This document shows, in pieces, positions 1 through 8,986 of a stretch of DNA of 64,000 nucleotides; the first letter of the stretch is position 1, and every line of letters starts with the position of its first letter. Under the pieces are notes generated by a model that ran no database searches, had not been told where the DNA came from, and saw nothing but the letters and a program-made list of their open reading frames with translations. The position numbers and the translations under genes are program-made. Location: assembly GCF_005221325.1 (NCBI RefSeq), contig NZ_CP039889.1:806001-870000 (forward strand), written 5' to 3'. The DNA comes from Agrobacterium tumefaciens (GTDB lineage: Bacteria > Pseudomonadota > Alphaproteobacteria > Rhizobiales > Rhizobiaceae).

Positions 1-529
1 GCGCATAGGCGTAAAAATGGCCGAAACCGCCACCGAGGAAGGGTGCCGAGCCCATCTGCCAGAACAGCCAGTTCAGCGCCTGCGTGCGGGCATTGCCCTC
101 TTTCGGCAGGAAAGCGCCGAATTTTTCCGCGAGATAAACGAGGATGGAGCCGCTTTCGAAAACCCGCGTCGGCTCAGGCGTCGAATAATCCATCAGCGCC
201 GGGATCTTGGAATTCGGATTGACGCCGACAAAACCGGAACCGAATTGGTCGCCTTCGCCGATCTTGATCAGCCAGGCATCATAGTCGGCACCCTTGTGGC
301 CGGCGGCCAGCAATTCTTCCAGCATGATGGAGACCTTCTGGCCGTTCGGCGTCGCCAGCGAATAAAGCTGCAGCGGATGTTTGCCGACCGGCAGTTCCTT
401 CTCATGGGTGGGACCGGCGATCGGGCGGTTGATATTGGCGAACTGGCCGCCATTGCCCTTGTCCCAGGTCCAGACCTTGGGCGGCTCATATCCGGCGGGG
501 AAATTATCTGCGGAGGAATTTTCGGCCAT
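1..529 (-). CDS. yghU: YghU-type glutathione S-transferase / disulfide-bond oxidoreductase (C-terminus cut by window edge)
   Basis: This is a partial gene. The first 176 residues are present and the C-terminus lies beyond base 1. The N-terminus reads MAENSSADNF and continues into segments very like E. coli YghU: KVWTWDKGNGGQFANINRP, GPTHEKELPVGKHPLQLYS and LATPNGQKVSIMLEELLA. Downstream are NPNSKIPAL and FESGSILVYLAEKFG, the glutathione-binding part of a thioredoxin-fold GST domain. The family acts in the cytoplasm as a glutathione-dependent disulfide reductase or peroxidase-like enzyme. The ATG at 529 is the natural family start. The gene follows pccB on the same strand with a gap of about 100 bp, so co-transcription is possible but no functional link is evident. 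Confidence 0.88.
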   Translation of the reverse strand, partial: MAENSSADNFPAGYEPPKVWTWDKGNGGQFANINRPIAGPTHEKELPVGKHPLQLYSLATPNGQKVSIMLEELLAAGHKGADYDAWLIKIGEGDQFGSGFVGVNPNSKIPALMDYSTPEPTRVFESGSILVYLAEKFGAFLPKEGNARTQALNWLFWQMGSAPFLGGGFGHFYAYA

Positions 530-632
530 CAAAAACTGTCCTTGTTCGTTTCGGGAGGACATCCGGACATCCGGACGCCTGAACATCAATATAGTAAGGT
601 GGCCGAAGCATTTTTCCAGCCCCGCAGCGGGA

Positions 633-2165
633 TCAGAGCGGAATAGTATCGTGTTTCTTCCAGCGTGTTTCGACGCTCTTGTTGCGCAGCGACGCAAACG
701 CACGAGCGATGCGGCGGCGCGAGGAATGCGGCATGATCACCTCATCGATGAAACCGCGCTCTGCCGCGACGAAGGGATTGGCAAAACGCTCCTCATATTC
801 TTTTGTGCGCGCGGCAATCTTCTCGGGATCGGCAAGCTCGGACCGGTAGAGGATTTCCGCCGCGCCCTTCGCGCCCATGACGGCGATTTCTGCCGTTGGC
901 CAGGCGTAATTGACATCCGCGCCGATATGTTTCGAGGCCATCACGTCATAAGCACCGCCATAGGCCTTGCGGGTGATCAGCGTCACCATCGGCACCGTCG
1001 CCTCCGAATAGGCGAACAGAAGTTTTGCGCCGTGCTTGATGACGCCGCCATATTCCTGTGCCGTGCCGGGCAGGAAACCCGGCACATCCACCAGCGTCAG
1101 CAGCGGAATATTGAAGGCATCGCAAAATCGCACGAAACGGGCGGCCTTGCGTGAACTGTCGATATCGAGGCAGCCGGCCAGCACCATCGGCTGGTTGGCG
1201 ACAACCCCCACCGTCTGGCCTTCGAGACGGATGAAGCCGGTGATGATGTTGCGGGCAAAGGCTTCCTGCAACTCGAAGAAATCACCCTCATCGGCCAGCG
1301 CGTTGATCAGTTCCTTCATATCATAGGGTTTGTTGGAACTATCGGGAATCAACGTGTCGAGACGTGCTTCCAGCCGCGCTGGATCATCTTGGAACGGCCG
1401 GACGGGCGGCTTTTCGCGATTGTTGAGCGGCAGGAAATCAAACAGCAGCCGCACATGCTCCAGCGTCTCGATGTCGTTTTCATAAGCGCCATCGGCGACC
1501 GAGGATTTTTTCGTATGGGTGGAGGCCCCGCCCAGTTCTTCGGCCGTGACAATCTCGTTCGTCACCGTCTTCACCACATCCGGCCCGGTCACGAACATGT
1601 AGGAGGTGTCACGCACCATGAAGATGAAATCGGTCATGGCGGGCGAATAGACCGCTCCACCGGCACACGGCCCCATGATGACCGATATCTGCGGCACGAC
1701 GCCGGAGGCGATGACATTGCGCTTGAAGACATCGGCATAACCGCCGAGCGAGGCGACACCCTCCTGGATTCTGGCACCACCGCTGTCGTTGAGGCCTATC
1801 ACCGGCGCGCCGTTGCGCACCGCCATATCCATGATCTTGCAGATTTTCTGGGCATGAGTTTCCGACAGCGAACCGCCAAGCACGGTGAAATCCTGAGAAA
1901 ACACGTAGACCTGCCGGCCATTGATGGTGCCCCAGCCGGTCACGACGCCATCGCCGGCGATCTTCTGGCTCGCCATGCCGAAATCCACCGCACGGTGGGT
2001 GACGTACATGTCGTATTCCTCGAATGAGCCGTCATCCAAAAGCACGTCGATGCGCTCGCGCGCCGTCAGCTTGCCCTTGGCATGCTGCGCCTCGATGCGC
2101 TTGACGCCACCGCCGAGCCTAGCCTCTTCCCGCCGCGTTTCCAACTGCTCCAGAATGCCGGGCAT
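633..2165 (-). CDS. pccB: Propionyl-CoA carboxylase beta chain (carboxyltransferase subunit)
   Basis: A 510-residue acyl-CoA carboxyltransferase. It moves carboxyl groups from carboxybiotin on the alpha subunit to propionyl-CoA, giving methylmalonyl-CoA in the catabolism of odd-chain fatty acids and branched amino acids. Visible family segments are [20 protein letters not shown] near the N-terminus, [36 protein letters not shown], and in the second crotonase-like half [19 protein letters not shown] with [12 protein letters not shown]. Length is normal for the family. The ATG at 2165 is preceded by a strong GGAGGAAAC ribosome-binding site. The divergent neighbour is a RamB/ScfR-type regulator, and TTTGCAA motifs lie in the shared intergenic region. 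The biotin-carrying alpha subunit is not in this window. Confidence 0.95.
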   Translation of the reverse strand: MPGILEQLETRREEARLGGGVKRIEAQHAKGKLTARERIDVLLDDGSFEEYDMYVTHRAVDFGMASQKIAGDGVVTGWGTINGRQVYVFSQDFTVLGGSLSETHAQKICKIMDMAVRNGAPVIGLNDSGGARIQEGVASLGGYADVFKRNVIASGVVPQISVIMGPCAGGAVYSPAMTDFIFMVRDTSYMFVTGPDVVKTVTNEIVTAEELGGASTHTKKSSVADGAYENDIETLEHVRLLFDFLPLNNREKPPVRPFQDDPARLEARLDTLIPDSSNKPYDMKELINALADEGDFFELQEAFARNIITGFIRLEGQTVGVVANQPMVLAGCLDIDSSRKAARFVRFCDAFNIPLLTLVDVPGFLPGTAQEYGGVIKHGAKLLFAYSEATVPMVTLITRKAYGGAYDVMASKHIGADVNYAWPTAEIAVMGAKGAAEILYRSELADPEKIAARTKEYEERFANPFVAAERGFIDEVIMPHSSRRRIARAFASLRNKSVETRWKKHDTIPL

Positions 2166-2252
2166 GTTTCCTCCATGCGTTACCTCAAAATCAATAGCTT
2201 AGAAAACATTCGCCTAGAAGCCTTGATCGTGCGCGTATGCGTGCCATAAATA

Positions 2253-2282
2253 TTTGCAATGTTTAATTTTGCAAAGTTGCAA
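2253..2282. promoter_or_regulatory. TTTGCAA repeats, candidate operator between pccB and its divergent regulator
   Basis: Three TTTGCAA-like units sit just before the regulator start: TTTGCAA at 2253-2259, TTTGCAA(A) at 2268-2275 and GTTGCAA at 2276-2282. RamB-type regulators of this family are known to recognise sites containing TTTGCAAA, so auto-regulation and control of pccB are plausible. The assignment as operator is an inference from motif and position. Confidence 0.5.
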
Positions 2283-2283
2283 C

Positions 2284-3702
2284 ATGGCGACGGAAAAACT
2301 CTTCATCGGCCGCAAGGTTCGTGGCCTTCGCGAAAATGCCCGCGCCACGCAGGCGCAGTTTGCCGAACGGCTGGGCATCTCCGCGAGTTACCTGAACCAG
2401 ATCGAAAACAACCAGCGCCCGGTTTCGGCCAGCGTTCTGGTGACGCTGGTGGAAAAATTCCAGCTCGACATGGCGGAACTTGCGACCGGCGAAAGCGACA
2501 GGCTGGTTTCCGCCGTGCGCGAGGCGCTGAAAGACCCGCTGTTCATGAATTACGAGCCGGGGCTTCAGGAATTGAAGCTGATCGCCCAGAACGCTCCCGG
2601 TTTTGCCCATGCGCTGCTGCGCGCCCATCAGGCCTACCGACAGAACAGCGAACAGCTGGTGCAGCTGGACGACCGGCTGGGCCGCGGAACCGCGCAGGTG
2701 GAAAGAACCCCCTATGAGGAGGTGCGCGATTTCTTCCACTTCGTCGACAATTACGTCGCCGAGATCGATCTTCTGGCCGAGGAGCTGGCGCAGGAACTGG
2801 AGATCGAAGGCGGTGAGACCTACGGCATTCTGGCGGCGCATCTGCGCAGCCGTTACGGCATCCACATCACAAGAACCGATGCGGCGGGCGGCCTGATCCG
2901 GCATTTCGATCCCGCCGGCAAGACGCTCGCTCTCAGCTCCTACATGGCGGCACCAACCCGCTGTTTTCAGCTTGCGTTGCAGATCGCCCAGCTTCATGCC
3001 GGCGCGACGGTGGACAGGGTGCTTTCCGGTGCAGGTTTCCGCAATGCGGAAGCGGCGGAAATCTGTCGTATCGGGCTGCATAATTATTTCGCCGCCGCCC
3101 TCATCCTGCCCTATGGCCAATTTCATCGGGCCGCTCAGGAACTGCGCCACGATCTCGAACTTCTGGCTGTGCGGTTCGGCGCGAGCCTCGAACAGGTGGC
3201 GCACAGGCTGAGCACGCTGCAGCGGCCGGGCATGAAGGGCGTGCCGATCTTTTTCGCCAAGATCGACCGCGCCGGCAACATCACCAAACGCCACAGCGCC
3301 ACGCGGCTGCAATTTGCCCGTTTCGGCGCGGCCTGTCCGCTGTGGAACATCCATCAGGCCTTCGAAAGCTCCGACAGGATCGTACGGCAGCTGGCGGAAA
3401 CGCCCGACGGCGTGCGCTATCTTTCCATTGCCACCCAGATCGAAAAGGCCGGCGCCGGTTTCAATACGGAAAGACCGCGTTATGCCATCGCACTCGGCTG
3501 CGAAATTTCCCATGCGCAGAATTTCGTTTATGCCGATACGCTCGATCTCGGCAATTCAGCCTCCTTTAAACCGATTGGCATTTCCTGTCGGGTCTGCGAA
3601 AGGGTGGATTGCGTGCAGCGCGCCGTGCCGCCGTTGAAACGCAAGCTGCATTTCGATCATCTGTCGCGCGGAACGCTGCCCTACCAGATCGCAGATTTTT
3701 AG
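2284..3702 (+). CDS. RamB/ScfR-like XRE-family regulator of short-chain acyl-CoA metabolism (HTH, IrrE-like, DUF2083)
   Basis: A 472-residue regulator. The N-terminal XRE helix-turn-helix reads LRENARATQAQFAERLGISA followed by SYLNQIENNQRPVS (about residues 12-55). A central IrrE/DUF955-like region follows (about 150-280). The C-terminal DUF2083 domain carries the Cys motif CRVCERVDCVQRA near residue 440. Relatives control acetate, propionate and methylcitrate metabolism and are thought to sense acyl-CoA. The divergent position next to pccB supports a role in propionyl-CoA control. An in-frame TTG 30 bases upstream would extend the protein, but ATG 2284 (MATEKLFIG) fits the family start and leaves the TTTGCAA motifs outside the coding region. 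Confidence 0.88.
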   Translation: MATEKLFIGRKVRGLRENARATQAQFAERLGISASYLNQIENNQRPVSASVLVTLVEKFQLDMAELATGESDRLVSAVREALKDPLFMNYEPGLQELKLIAQNAPGFAHALLRAHQAYRQNSEQLVQLDDRLGRGTAQVERTPYEEVRDFFHFVDNYVAEIDLLAEELAQELEIEGGETYGILAAHLRSRYGIHITRTDAAGGLIRHFDPAGKTLALSSYMAAPTRCFQLALQIAQLHAGATVDRVLSGAGFRNAEAAEICRIGLHNYFAAALILPYGQFHRAAQELRHDLELLAVRFGASLEQVAHRLSTLQRPGMKGVPIFFAKIDRAGNITKRHSATRLQFARFGAACPLWNIHQAFESSDRIVRQLAETPDGVRYLSIATQIEKAGAGFNTERPRYAIALGCEISHAQNFVYADTLDLGNSASFKPIGISCRVCERVDCVQRAVPPLKRKLHFDHLSRGTLPYQIADF

Positions 3703-3711
3703 GCAGCCCGC

Positions 3712-4368
3712 TCAGGGCAGAGGCACCATGGCGCGCCGCATGATGTTGGCATAATAACCCCAGAAAAGCCGGGCGGCGACGGAGCGCCATGGCGACCAGA
3801 GTGCGGCGCGTTCCGCCAGCCACTTCCCATCCGGCCTCACCTCCAGATCGAGCGCATGCCCCACCGCCGATCTCAGCGCCACATCTCCCACCGGAAAGAT
3901 ATCCGGGTGCCCGCCACAGAACATCAGATAGACCTCCGCCGTCCATGGGCCGATACCGCGAAGTGCCACCAGCTCGGAAAAGGCGGGGCCCGCCTCCTTG
4001 CGCACCACGCCGTCAAGATCGACCTGCCCTTCCGTGACGGCGCGCGCCAGCCCTTCCAGCGTCGTCGCCTTGGCACGCGAAAGGCCGAAGGTGGCGCGCA
4101 ATTCTTCTGGTACGGTCAGATAATTTTCCGCCGTAACCTCGCCGCCGGTGCCGGCAAGGATACGCGCCCATATGGCATTGGCGCTGGCGCGCGATACCAT
4201 CTGCGAGACGACGATATGGGCAAGGCCGGCAAAGCCCGGTTCGTGGATGCGCAACTCCAGCGGGCCGGCTTTTTCGATAACGAGGCTGAGAACCGGGTCG
4301 AGGCGGGCGAGATGATCCAGCCCTTCGCGGATGTCGTCCATCCCGGTGATGATTTTCATATCGCTCAT
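3712..4368 (-). CDS. DNA-3-methyladenine glycosylase II family (HhH-GPD) base-excision enzyme
   Basis: A 218-residue HhH-GPD DNA glycosylase related to AlkA, which removes alkylated bases such as 3-methyladenine. The helix-hairpin-helix and catalytic segment is visible as LVALRGIGPWTAEVYLMFCG (about residues 133-152), followed by the expected Asp in FPVGDVALRSAVG. The earlier segment FAGLAHIVVSQMVSRASANA matches the family substrate pocket helix. It lacks the N-terminal AlkA domain of the E. coli enzyme, which is normal for the shorter alphaproteobacterial and yeast MAG1-like forms. It converges with the upstream regulator (9-bp gap) and is divergent from gluQ. Confidence 0.88.
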   Translation of the reverse strand: MSDMKIITGMDDIREGLDHLARLDPVLSLVIEKAGPLELRIHEPGFAGLAHIVVSQMVSRASANAIWARILAGTGGEVTAENYLTVPEELRATFGLSRAKATTLEGLARAVTEGQVDLDGVVRKEAGPAFSELVALRGIGPWTAEVYLMFCGGHPDIFPVGDVALRSAVGHALDLEVRPDGKWLAERAALWSPWRSVAARLFWGYYANIMRRAMVPLP

Positions 4369-4407
4369 TCCCTAAGCCACCGGCCGGCTGGCGGGGCACT
4401 TTAAAAC

Positions 4408-5307
4408 ATGGCAGAACAAACCATGCCTTCGCCTCTCCGTCAAAAACCGGTTTACCGATTTGCGCCAAGCCCCAACGGCCTGCTGCATCTCGGCCATGCG
4501 CTTTCCGCCTTCCTGAACCATGATATGGCGCGGGACAATGGCGGTCGCTTTCTGCTGCGTATCGAAGATATCGACCAGACGCGCTGCACACCGGAACTGG
4601 AGCAGGCGATCTATGACGATCTCGGCTGGCTGGAGCTCGCCTGGGAAAACCCTGTTCGGCGTCAATCGGACCATTTCGATGCGTATGGCGTGGCGCTGGA
4701 CAGGCTGATCGACGCCGGCCTTGCCTATCCTGCCTTTCTCAGCCGTGGAGAAACCAAAGCGATCGTCAAAGCCTTCGAGGCAGACGGCGAGCTCTGGCCA
4801 CGCGATCCCGATGGCGCGCCGCTCTATCCGTCAATGGACCGCGAAAGGCCTGGGGCGGAACAGGCATCACTTCTCGCATCCGGCCGGCCATACGCCTGGC
4901 GGCTCGACATGGAAAAAGCGATCCGTAGCGTCGGCAGCCCCCTGTTCTGGCAGGAGAGCGGCGATGGCGAGCAGGGACTGATCGAGGCCCTTCCTACACT
5001 GTGGGGCGATGTCGTGCTGTCGCGCTCAGACGCGCCTTCGAGCTACCATCTTTCCGTTGTGGTGGATGATGCGCTGCAGGGCATCACCCATGTGGTGCGC
5101 GGCATGGATTTGTTCCATGCCACTGCCATTCACCGGCTGCTGCAGCACCTGCTGGACCTGCCGCAGCCCACCTATCACCATCACCGACTGATCCTCGGTG
5201 CGGACGGGCGCAAGCTTTCGAAAAGCGAAGGCAGCACCGGCCTTTCCGCCCTGCGTGCAGAAGGTGCAACGCCCTCAGATATCCGCAGGCTTGTCGGCCT
5301 CCTCTAG
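4408..5307 (+). CDS. gluQ: Glutamyl-Q tRNA(Asp) synthetase
   Basis: A 299-residue paralogue of the catalytic half of glutamyl-tRNA synthetase that attaches glutamate to queuosine at the wobble position of tRNA-Asp. The class I signatures are visible: YRFAPSPNGLLHLGHALSAF with a HLGH form of HIGH near residue 22-35, and KLSKSEGS as the KMSKS loop near 270. The anticodon-binding domain of GltX is absent, as expected. Its last 33 bp overlap the end of the convergent YihY gene. A queuosine-precursor transporter with a likely preQ1 riboswitch occurs elsewhere in the window, showing that the cell uses the Q modification. Confidence 0.92.
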   Translation: MAEQTMPSPLRQKPVYRFAPSPNGLLHLGHALSAFLNHDMARDNGGRFLLRIEDIDQTRCTPELEQAIYDDLGWLELAWENPVRRQSDHFDAYGVALDRLIDAGLAYPAFLSRGETKAIVKAFEADGELWPRDPDGAPLYPSMDRERPGAEQASLLASGRPYAWRLDMEKAIRSVGSPLFWQESGDGEQGLIEALPTLWGDVVLSRSDAPSSYHLSVVVDDALQGITHVVRGMDLFHATAIHRLLQHLLDLPQPTYHHHRLILGADGRKLSKSEGSTGLSALRAEGATPSDIRRLVGLL

Positions 5308-6192
5308 CGCCCGCTCGCGGCGCGTCCCGTTGCTGCCGATATTGCGCCGGATGATCTGCCGGACCTTGTATTTCATCAGCGCCGCGTTCACCTCCGCACC
5401 GAGCATGAAGATGACACCGACCATATAAAGGAAGACCAGAACCACCATGACGGATGCCAGACCGGCATAGGTGGCGGCATAATTGGCGAAGGTGGAAAGA
5501 TAATAGGCGAAGATCGCCGCACCAATGACCCAGAAGATCATCGTCAACAGAATACCGGGCCAGACGTCCCAGATGCGGCGCTTGCCGGCGGGCAGCCACA
5601 GATGCGCGGCCACCAGCCCGGCCGTCAGCACCACGATGGTGCCGTAGAGGCCGAGGCTGGAGACGGTGTTCAGCACATCCGTCAGCCACGGGAACCGTTG
5701 CTCGGCAAAGGACATGGCGACGGGCACGGCGACAAGCACGATGCTGATGCCGGCAAAGACCACCACGGCAATCAGCACATAAAGCAGGCTGAGCAGGCGG
5801 GTGACATACCACCAGCGTGTCTCGGTGACCCGATACGCGCGGTTCAGCGAAATGCGCAGCGCTTCGACACCGTTAGAGGCAAAGTAAGCGGCCGCCAGCA
5901 CCGAAATCGTCAGCAACCCGCCTCGGGGAATGGTGAGCACCTGCTGCACCTGCGCCGCCAGTGGCCCCGCAATCGCCTCCGGCCAGGTATCGAAAATCAG
6001 ATGCACGGCCGTCTCGGAAAACTGGTCGGCACCCAGAAAACCGGCGAGCGCCGTGCCGAAGATCAGGAAGGGAAACAGCGCCAGCAGAATGGACAGCGCC
6101 ATATGGCTCGCCATCGCCCAGCCGTCATCCTCGGCGAAATGGGAATAGGCATCGAAGGCAACCTTGCCTGCCAGGCGCACTGCGGCAACCAT
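5275..6192 (-). CDS. YihY/UPF0761-family inner-membrane protein
   Basis: A 305-residue polytopic membrane protein of the YihY (BrkB-like, formerly called ribonuclease BN) family, whose function is unknown. The characteristic N-terminal segment is WAMASHMALSILLALFPFLI, followed by SNGVEALRISLNRAYRV and RWWYVTRLLSLLYVLIAVVV. About six membrane helices are evident. The frame is open far upstream, but the start is best placed at ATG 6192, preceded by a strong GGAGGTGAC ribosome-binding site. The C-terminus ends with a charged tail. The gene converges with gluQ and overlaps it by 33 bp. Confidence 0.85.
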   Translation of the reverse strand: MVAAVRLAGKVAFDAYSHFAEDDGWAMASHMALSILLALFPFLIFGTALAGFLGADQFSETAVHLIFDTWPEAIAGPLAAQVQQVLTIPRGGLLTISVLAAAYFASNGVEALRISLNRAYRVTETRWWYVTRLLSLLYVLIAVVVFAGISIVLVAVPVAMSFAEQRFPWLTDVLNTVSSLGLYGTIVVLTAGLVAAHLWLPAGKRRIWDVWPGILLTMIFWVIGAAIFAYYLSTFANYAATYAGLASVMVVLVFLYMVGVIFMLGAEVNAALMKYKVRQIIRRNIGSNGTRRERALEEADKPADI

Positions 6193-6369
6193 GTCACCTC
6201 CATTCATCGGCATTTCATTTGTAACTTCGCCCCGAATATGGGAAGTCACCTTCGCTTTGTACAGCGCGCAGGCCGGGCTTTCGGTTCCATTCCCGAAAAG
6301 GATTTCGCGCAATTTAATTTTGTGAACCTGCGCGCGGCTTGGCGCAAAGACCATTGGCGGGGGCGGAAC

Positions 6370-7203
6370 ATGTCTGAAAAACCGGTCATCATCATCACCG
6401 GATGTTCCTCTGGCATTGGCGCCTATTGCGCCGGCGCGCTTCAGCGGGACGGCTGGCGGGTCTTTGCCACGGTGCGCCGCATCGTCGACATGGCCGCGCT
6501 CGAAAATCAGGGCATCGAAACCCTGATCATGGATTACACCAAGCCCGAAACCATCGCCGCGCTGGTGGATACCGTTGCAGCCCGGACCGGCGGCCGCATC
6601 GACGCGCTCTTCAATAACGGCGCCTATGGCCAGCCGGGCGCGGTGGAGGATCTGCCTGTCGAAGCGCTGAGAGCCCAGTTCGAAACCAATGTCTTCGGCT
6701 GGCACGATCTCACACGGCGTGTCATTCCCTTCATGCGCACCCGCGGCACCGGCCGCATCGTGCATTGCTCCTCCATTCTCGGCCTCGTGCCCTATCGCTA
6801 TCGCGGCGCCTACACCGCCTCGAAATTCGCGATCGAGGGGCTGGGCGTCACGCTGCGCATGGAGCTTCAGGGCAGCGGCATTCATGTGAGCTTGATCGAA
6901 CCCGGTCCGATTACCTCGAAATTCACGGCAACGGCGCTTGCCCATGTCAGGGACAAGATCGATCTGGAAAACTCGGCCCATGCGGCAGAATATAAACGGC
7001 AGCTGGCGCGCATGGATGGTTCCGGTCCCGTCAACCGCCACAAACTCGGCCCCGAGGCCGTTTATGCCGTGCTGAAACACGCCCTGACCGCCGCCAGGCC
7101 GAAACCGCATTATCCCGTCACCGTTCCAGCCAAACAGGGGCTTATCCTGAAACGGCTCTTGCCTGCCGGACTGTTCTATCGTCTGCTGCGCAGATTCGAT
7201 TGA
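6370..7203 (+). CDS. Short-chain dehydrogenase/reductase
   Basis: A 277-residue classical SDR oxidoreductase. The Rossmann motif is TGCSSGIGAYCAGAL (TGxxxGxG, residues 11-25). NNGAYG stands for the NNAG motif, HCSSILG supplies the catalytic Ser, and YTASKFAIEG supplies the catalytic YxxxK. PGPITSKF is the usual post-catalytic loop. The substrate cannot be told from sequence; the C-terminal extension resembles membrane-associated retinol/steroid-dehydrogenase-like SDRs. It begins at ATG 6370 after GGGGGCGGAAC and is divergent from the YihY gene. The HIG1 protein and cobalamin adenosyltransferase follow closely on the same strand, suggesting one transcript. Confidence 0.88.
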   Translation: MSEKPVIIITGCSSGIGAYCAGALQRDGWRVFATVRRIVDMAALENQGIETLIMDYTKPETIAALVDTVAARTGGRIDALFNNGAYGQPGAVEDLPVEALRAQFETNVFGWHDLTRRVIPFMRTRGTGRIVHCSSILGLVPYRYRGAYTASKFAIEGLGVTLRMELQGSGIHVSLIEPGPITSKFTATALAHVRDKIDLENSAHAAEYKRQLARMDGSGPVNRHKLGPEAVYAVLKHALTAARPKPHYPVTVPAKQGLILKRLLPAGLFYRLLRRFD

Positions 7204-7220
7204 GGAGGAGTATCCCCTAA

Positions 7221-7418
7221 ATGTCCGGCTTCACCACTGTTCTGGCCCTTATCGCCATGGGCCTTGTCGTCATCGTGCTGATACGCGGCCTCTTCAACAT
7301 GCTGAAGGGGCAGGACGCCAACCGGTCCAACAAGCTGATGCAGCTTCGCCTTCTCCTGCAGGCCATCGCCATCGTGCTGATCATGCTGACTCTCTGGCTC
7401 ACCGGCGGTGGCCGCTGA
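7221..7418 (+). CDS. HIG1-domain twin-transmembrane protein
   Basis: A 65-residue protein with two hydrophobic helices: TTVLALIAMGLVVIVLIRGL at residues 5-24 and LLLQAIAIVLIMLTLWL near the C-terminus. Between them is the polar loop MLKGQDANRSNKLMQLR. The helix-QxxNxxMxxR-helix layout is that of the HIG_1_N family; eukaryotic members stabilise respiratory complexes, while bacterial ones are little studied. It follows the SDR by 17 bp, with GGAGGAG before the start. Its stop codon is separated by a single base from the ATG of the cobalamin adenosyltransferase gene, so the two are translationally linked. Confidence 0.8.
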   Translation: MSGFTTVLALIAMGLVVIVLIRGLFNMLKGQDANRSNKLMQLRLLLQAIAIVLIMLTLWLTGGGR

Positions 7419-7419
7419 C

Positions 7420-7998
7420 ATGGTGAAGCTGAACAAGATCTACACCCGCACCGGCGACAAGGGCACGACGGCGCTGGTTTCCGGCCCGCGCCGCCTGAAG
7501 CACGATCTTCGCGTCGAGGCCTATGGCACTGTCGACGAAACCAATTCGGCCATAGGCGTCGCGCGGCTTCATACCGGCGGGCTGGAGACATTGGACGCCA
7601 TGCTCTTCCGCATCCAGAACGATCTTTTCGATCTCGGCGCCGATCTCGCCACGCCTGATAATGGCGAGCCGCTTTCCTACGAGCCGCTGCGCATCGTCGA
7701 AAGCCAGGTCACGCGGCTGGAAAACGAAATCGACGAGCTGAATGCCGACCTTGAACCGCTCACCTCCTTCGTGCTGCCGGGTGGCGGCGCGGCAGCGGCG
7801 AATCTGCACATGGCGCGCACCGTCTGCCGGCGAGCGGAGAGGTTGATGGTGGAGCTTTCCGTCACTGACAAGGAGATCGTCAGTCCGGCGGCGCTGAAAT
7901 ATGCCAATCGCCTCTCCGATTTCCTTTTCGTCGCCGCCCGCTTCGCCAATGATGCGGGCAGGGCCGACATATTGTGGGTTCCCGGCAAGAACCGCTAA
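7420..7998 (+). CDS. Cob(I)alamin adenosyltransferase, PduO type
   Basis: A 192-residue PduO-type ATP:corrinoid adenosyltransferase that makes adenosylcobalamin from cob(I)alamin and ATP. The ATP-binding N-terminus KIYTRTGDKGTTALVSG (residues 5-21), the VDETNSAIG segment and the C-terminal RRAERLMVEL with NRLSDFLFVAARFAN are all diagnostic. An in-frame GTG at 7408 would overlap the preceding gene; ATG 7420 fits the family. Adenosylcobalamin is needed by methylmalonyl-CoA mutase, which acts after the propionyl-CoA carboxylase encoded in part near the start of the window. CobS and CobT, also in the window, belong to the cobalamin pathway as well. Confidence 0.93.
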   Translation: MVKLNKIYTRTGDKGTTALVSGPRRLKHDLRVEAYGTVDETNSAIGVARLHTGGLETLDAMLFRIQNDLFDLGADLATPDNGEPLSYEPLRIVESQVTRLENEIDELNADLEPLTSFVLPGGGAAAANLHMARTVCRRAERLMVELSVTDKEIVSPAALKYANRLSDFLFVAARFANDAGRADILWVPGKNR

Positions 7999-8030
7999 AG
8001 CCTATTCATGGCGCAACCGAAGGGCGTTCG

Positions 8031-8804
8031 ATGTTCATACCGCTGCACGATGCGAATTCCCTCAAACATATCCGGCTGCAATATGTGACGATCGGCCTGA
8101 TCGTGGTCAATGTGCTGGTCTGGCTGTTTACCGGCGTGCTTGCCAGCGACGTGCAGGCCAATGCCGCAGCGCTCGGCCTCGGTTTCATCCCCGCCGTGGT
8201 GTTCGATTACGCCTATCTGGAACCGGCCCTGCAGGTGGTGCCTGATGATCTCACCGTCGTCACCTATGCTTTTCTCCACCTCGATTTCTGGCATCTGGCC
8301 GGCAACATGCTGTTTCTCTGGGTCTTCGGTGATAATGTCGAGGATGCACTCGGCCATTTCCGGTTTCTGATCTTCTACCTCGCCTGCGCGATTGCCGGCG
8401 CCCTGTTTCACGGTCTTGTCGGCCCGACCTCGGAAGGGCCGCTGATCGGGGCATCGGGGGCGGTTTCCGGCGTGGTTGCGGCTTATTTCCTGCTGCATCC
8501 CAGGGTGCGTGTCTGGGTGCTGGTCCTGATGCGCATTCCGCTGCCCCTGCCCGCCTTCATTCCGCTGGCGCTGTGGATTGGTCAGCAGTTCCTGATGCTG
8601 GCGCTGGGGCTCGAGGAAAATGTTTCCTGGGGCGCGCATGTGGGCGGCATCCTGGCGGGCGCGATCATGGTGATTTTCATGCGCAGGCGAGGTGTTCCCC
8701 TGTTTGACCGCACCATTGTTGCGCCGAGGGCGGCGCAGTTCAAGAATACGTCGCAAACGGCGGGGTTGTCGCAAATCGAACGGGGCTATGACGGGGGTAG
8801 ATGA
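8031..8804 (+). CDS. Rhomboid-family intramembrane serine protease
   Basis: A 257-residue membrane protein with about six transmembrane helices. The catalytic serine lies in GASGAVSGVVAAYF (about residues 140-153) and the partner histidine in WGAHVGGILAGAIM. The conserved loop-1 region is FLHLDFWHLAGNMLFLWVFG with the HxxxN pair. Rhomboids cleave transmembrane segments within the bilayer; the substrate here is unknown. The start at ATG 8031 (MFIPLHDANS) is chosen because homologues begin with this segment. It is the last gene of the SDR-HIG1-adenosyltransferase run and is followed by the etf regulatory region. Confidence 0.9.
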   Translation: MFIPLHDANSLKHIRLQYVTIGLIVVNVLVWLFTGVLASDVQANAAALGLGFIPAVVFDYAYLEPALQVVPDDLTVVTYAFLHLDFWHLAGNMLFLWVFGDNVEDALGHFRFLIFYLACAIAGALFHGLVGPTSEGPLIGASGAVSGVVAAYFLLHPRVRVWVLVLMRIPLPLPAFIPLALWIGQQFLMLALGLEENVSWGAHVGGILAGAIMVIFMRRRGVPLFDRTIVAPRAAQFKNTSQTAGLSQIERGYDGGR

Positions 8805-8828
8805 GAGCTCTCGTCGGAGATACAGTAT

Positions 8829-8848
8829 TTACGTTAACGTCAACGTAA
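8829..8848. promoter_or_regulatory. Inverted repeat TTACGTT-N6-AACGTAA upstream of etfBA
   Basis: TTACGTT at 8829-8835 is mirrored by AACGTAA at 8842-8848, and the perfect palindrome ACGTTAACGT sits inside (8831-8840). It lies about 140 bp before etfB in an otherwise AT-rich gap. The shape fits a dimeric repressor site. MerR-type regulators of acyl-CoA degradation such as LiuR use sites of broadly similar composition, but which protein binds here is not known. Confidence 0.45.
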
Positions 8849-8986
8849 GATATGCCTTACGTGCATGTGATAATGAAGATTGCTCCGTTGTATTTGCGGG
8901 AAAAATGCTTATCCATGTCGCCACCTGTTTTTGGAGGTCCGCGCGGTTTACCCGCCCCGCGGACAGGAGTTTGAGGAAAGCCGCCG

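Noticed and set aside
5275..7110. The long minus-strand frame of 611 codons as one protein
   Set aside because: Only the last 305 residues resemble YihY; the upstream part is antisense to the SDR gene. A strong ribosome-binding site marks ATG 6192 as the start.
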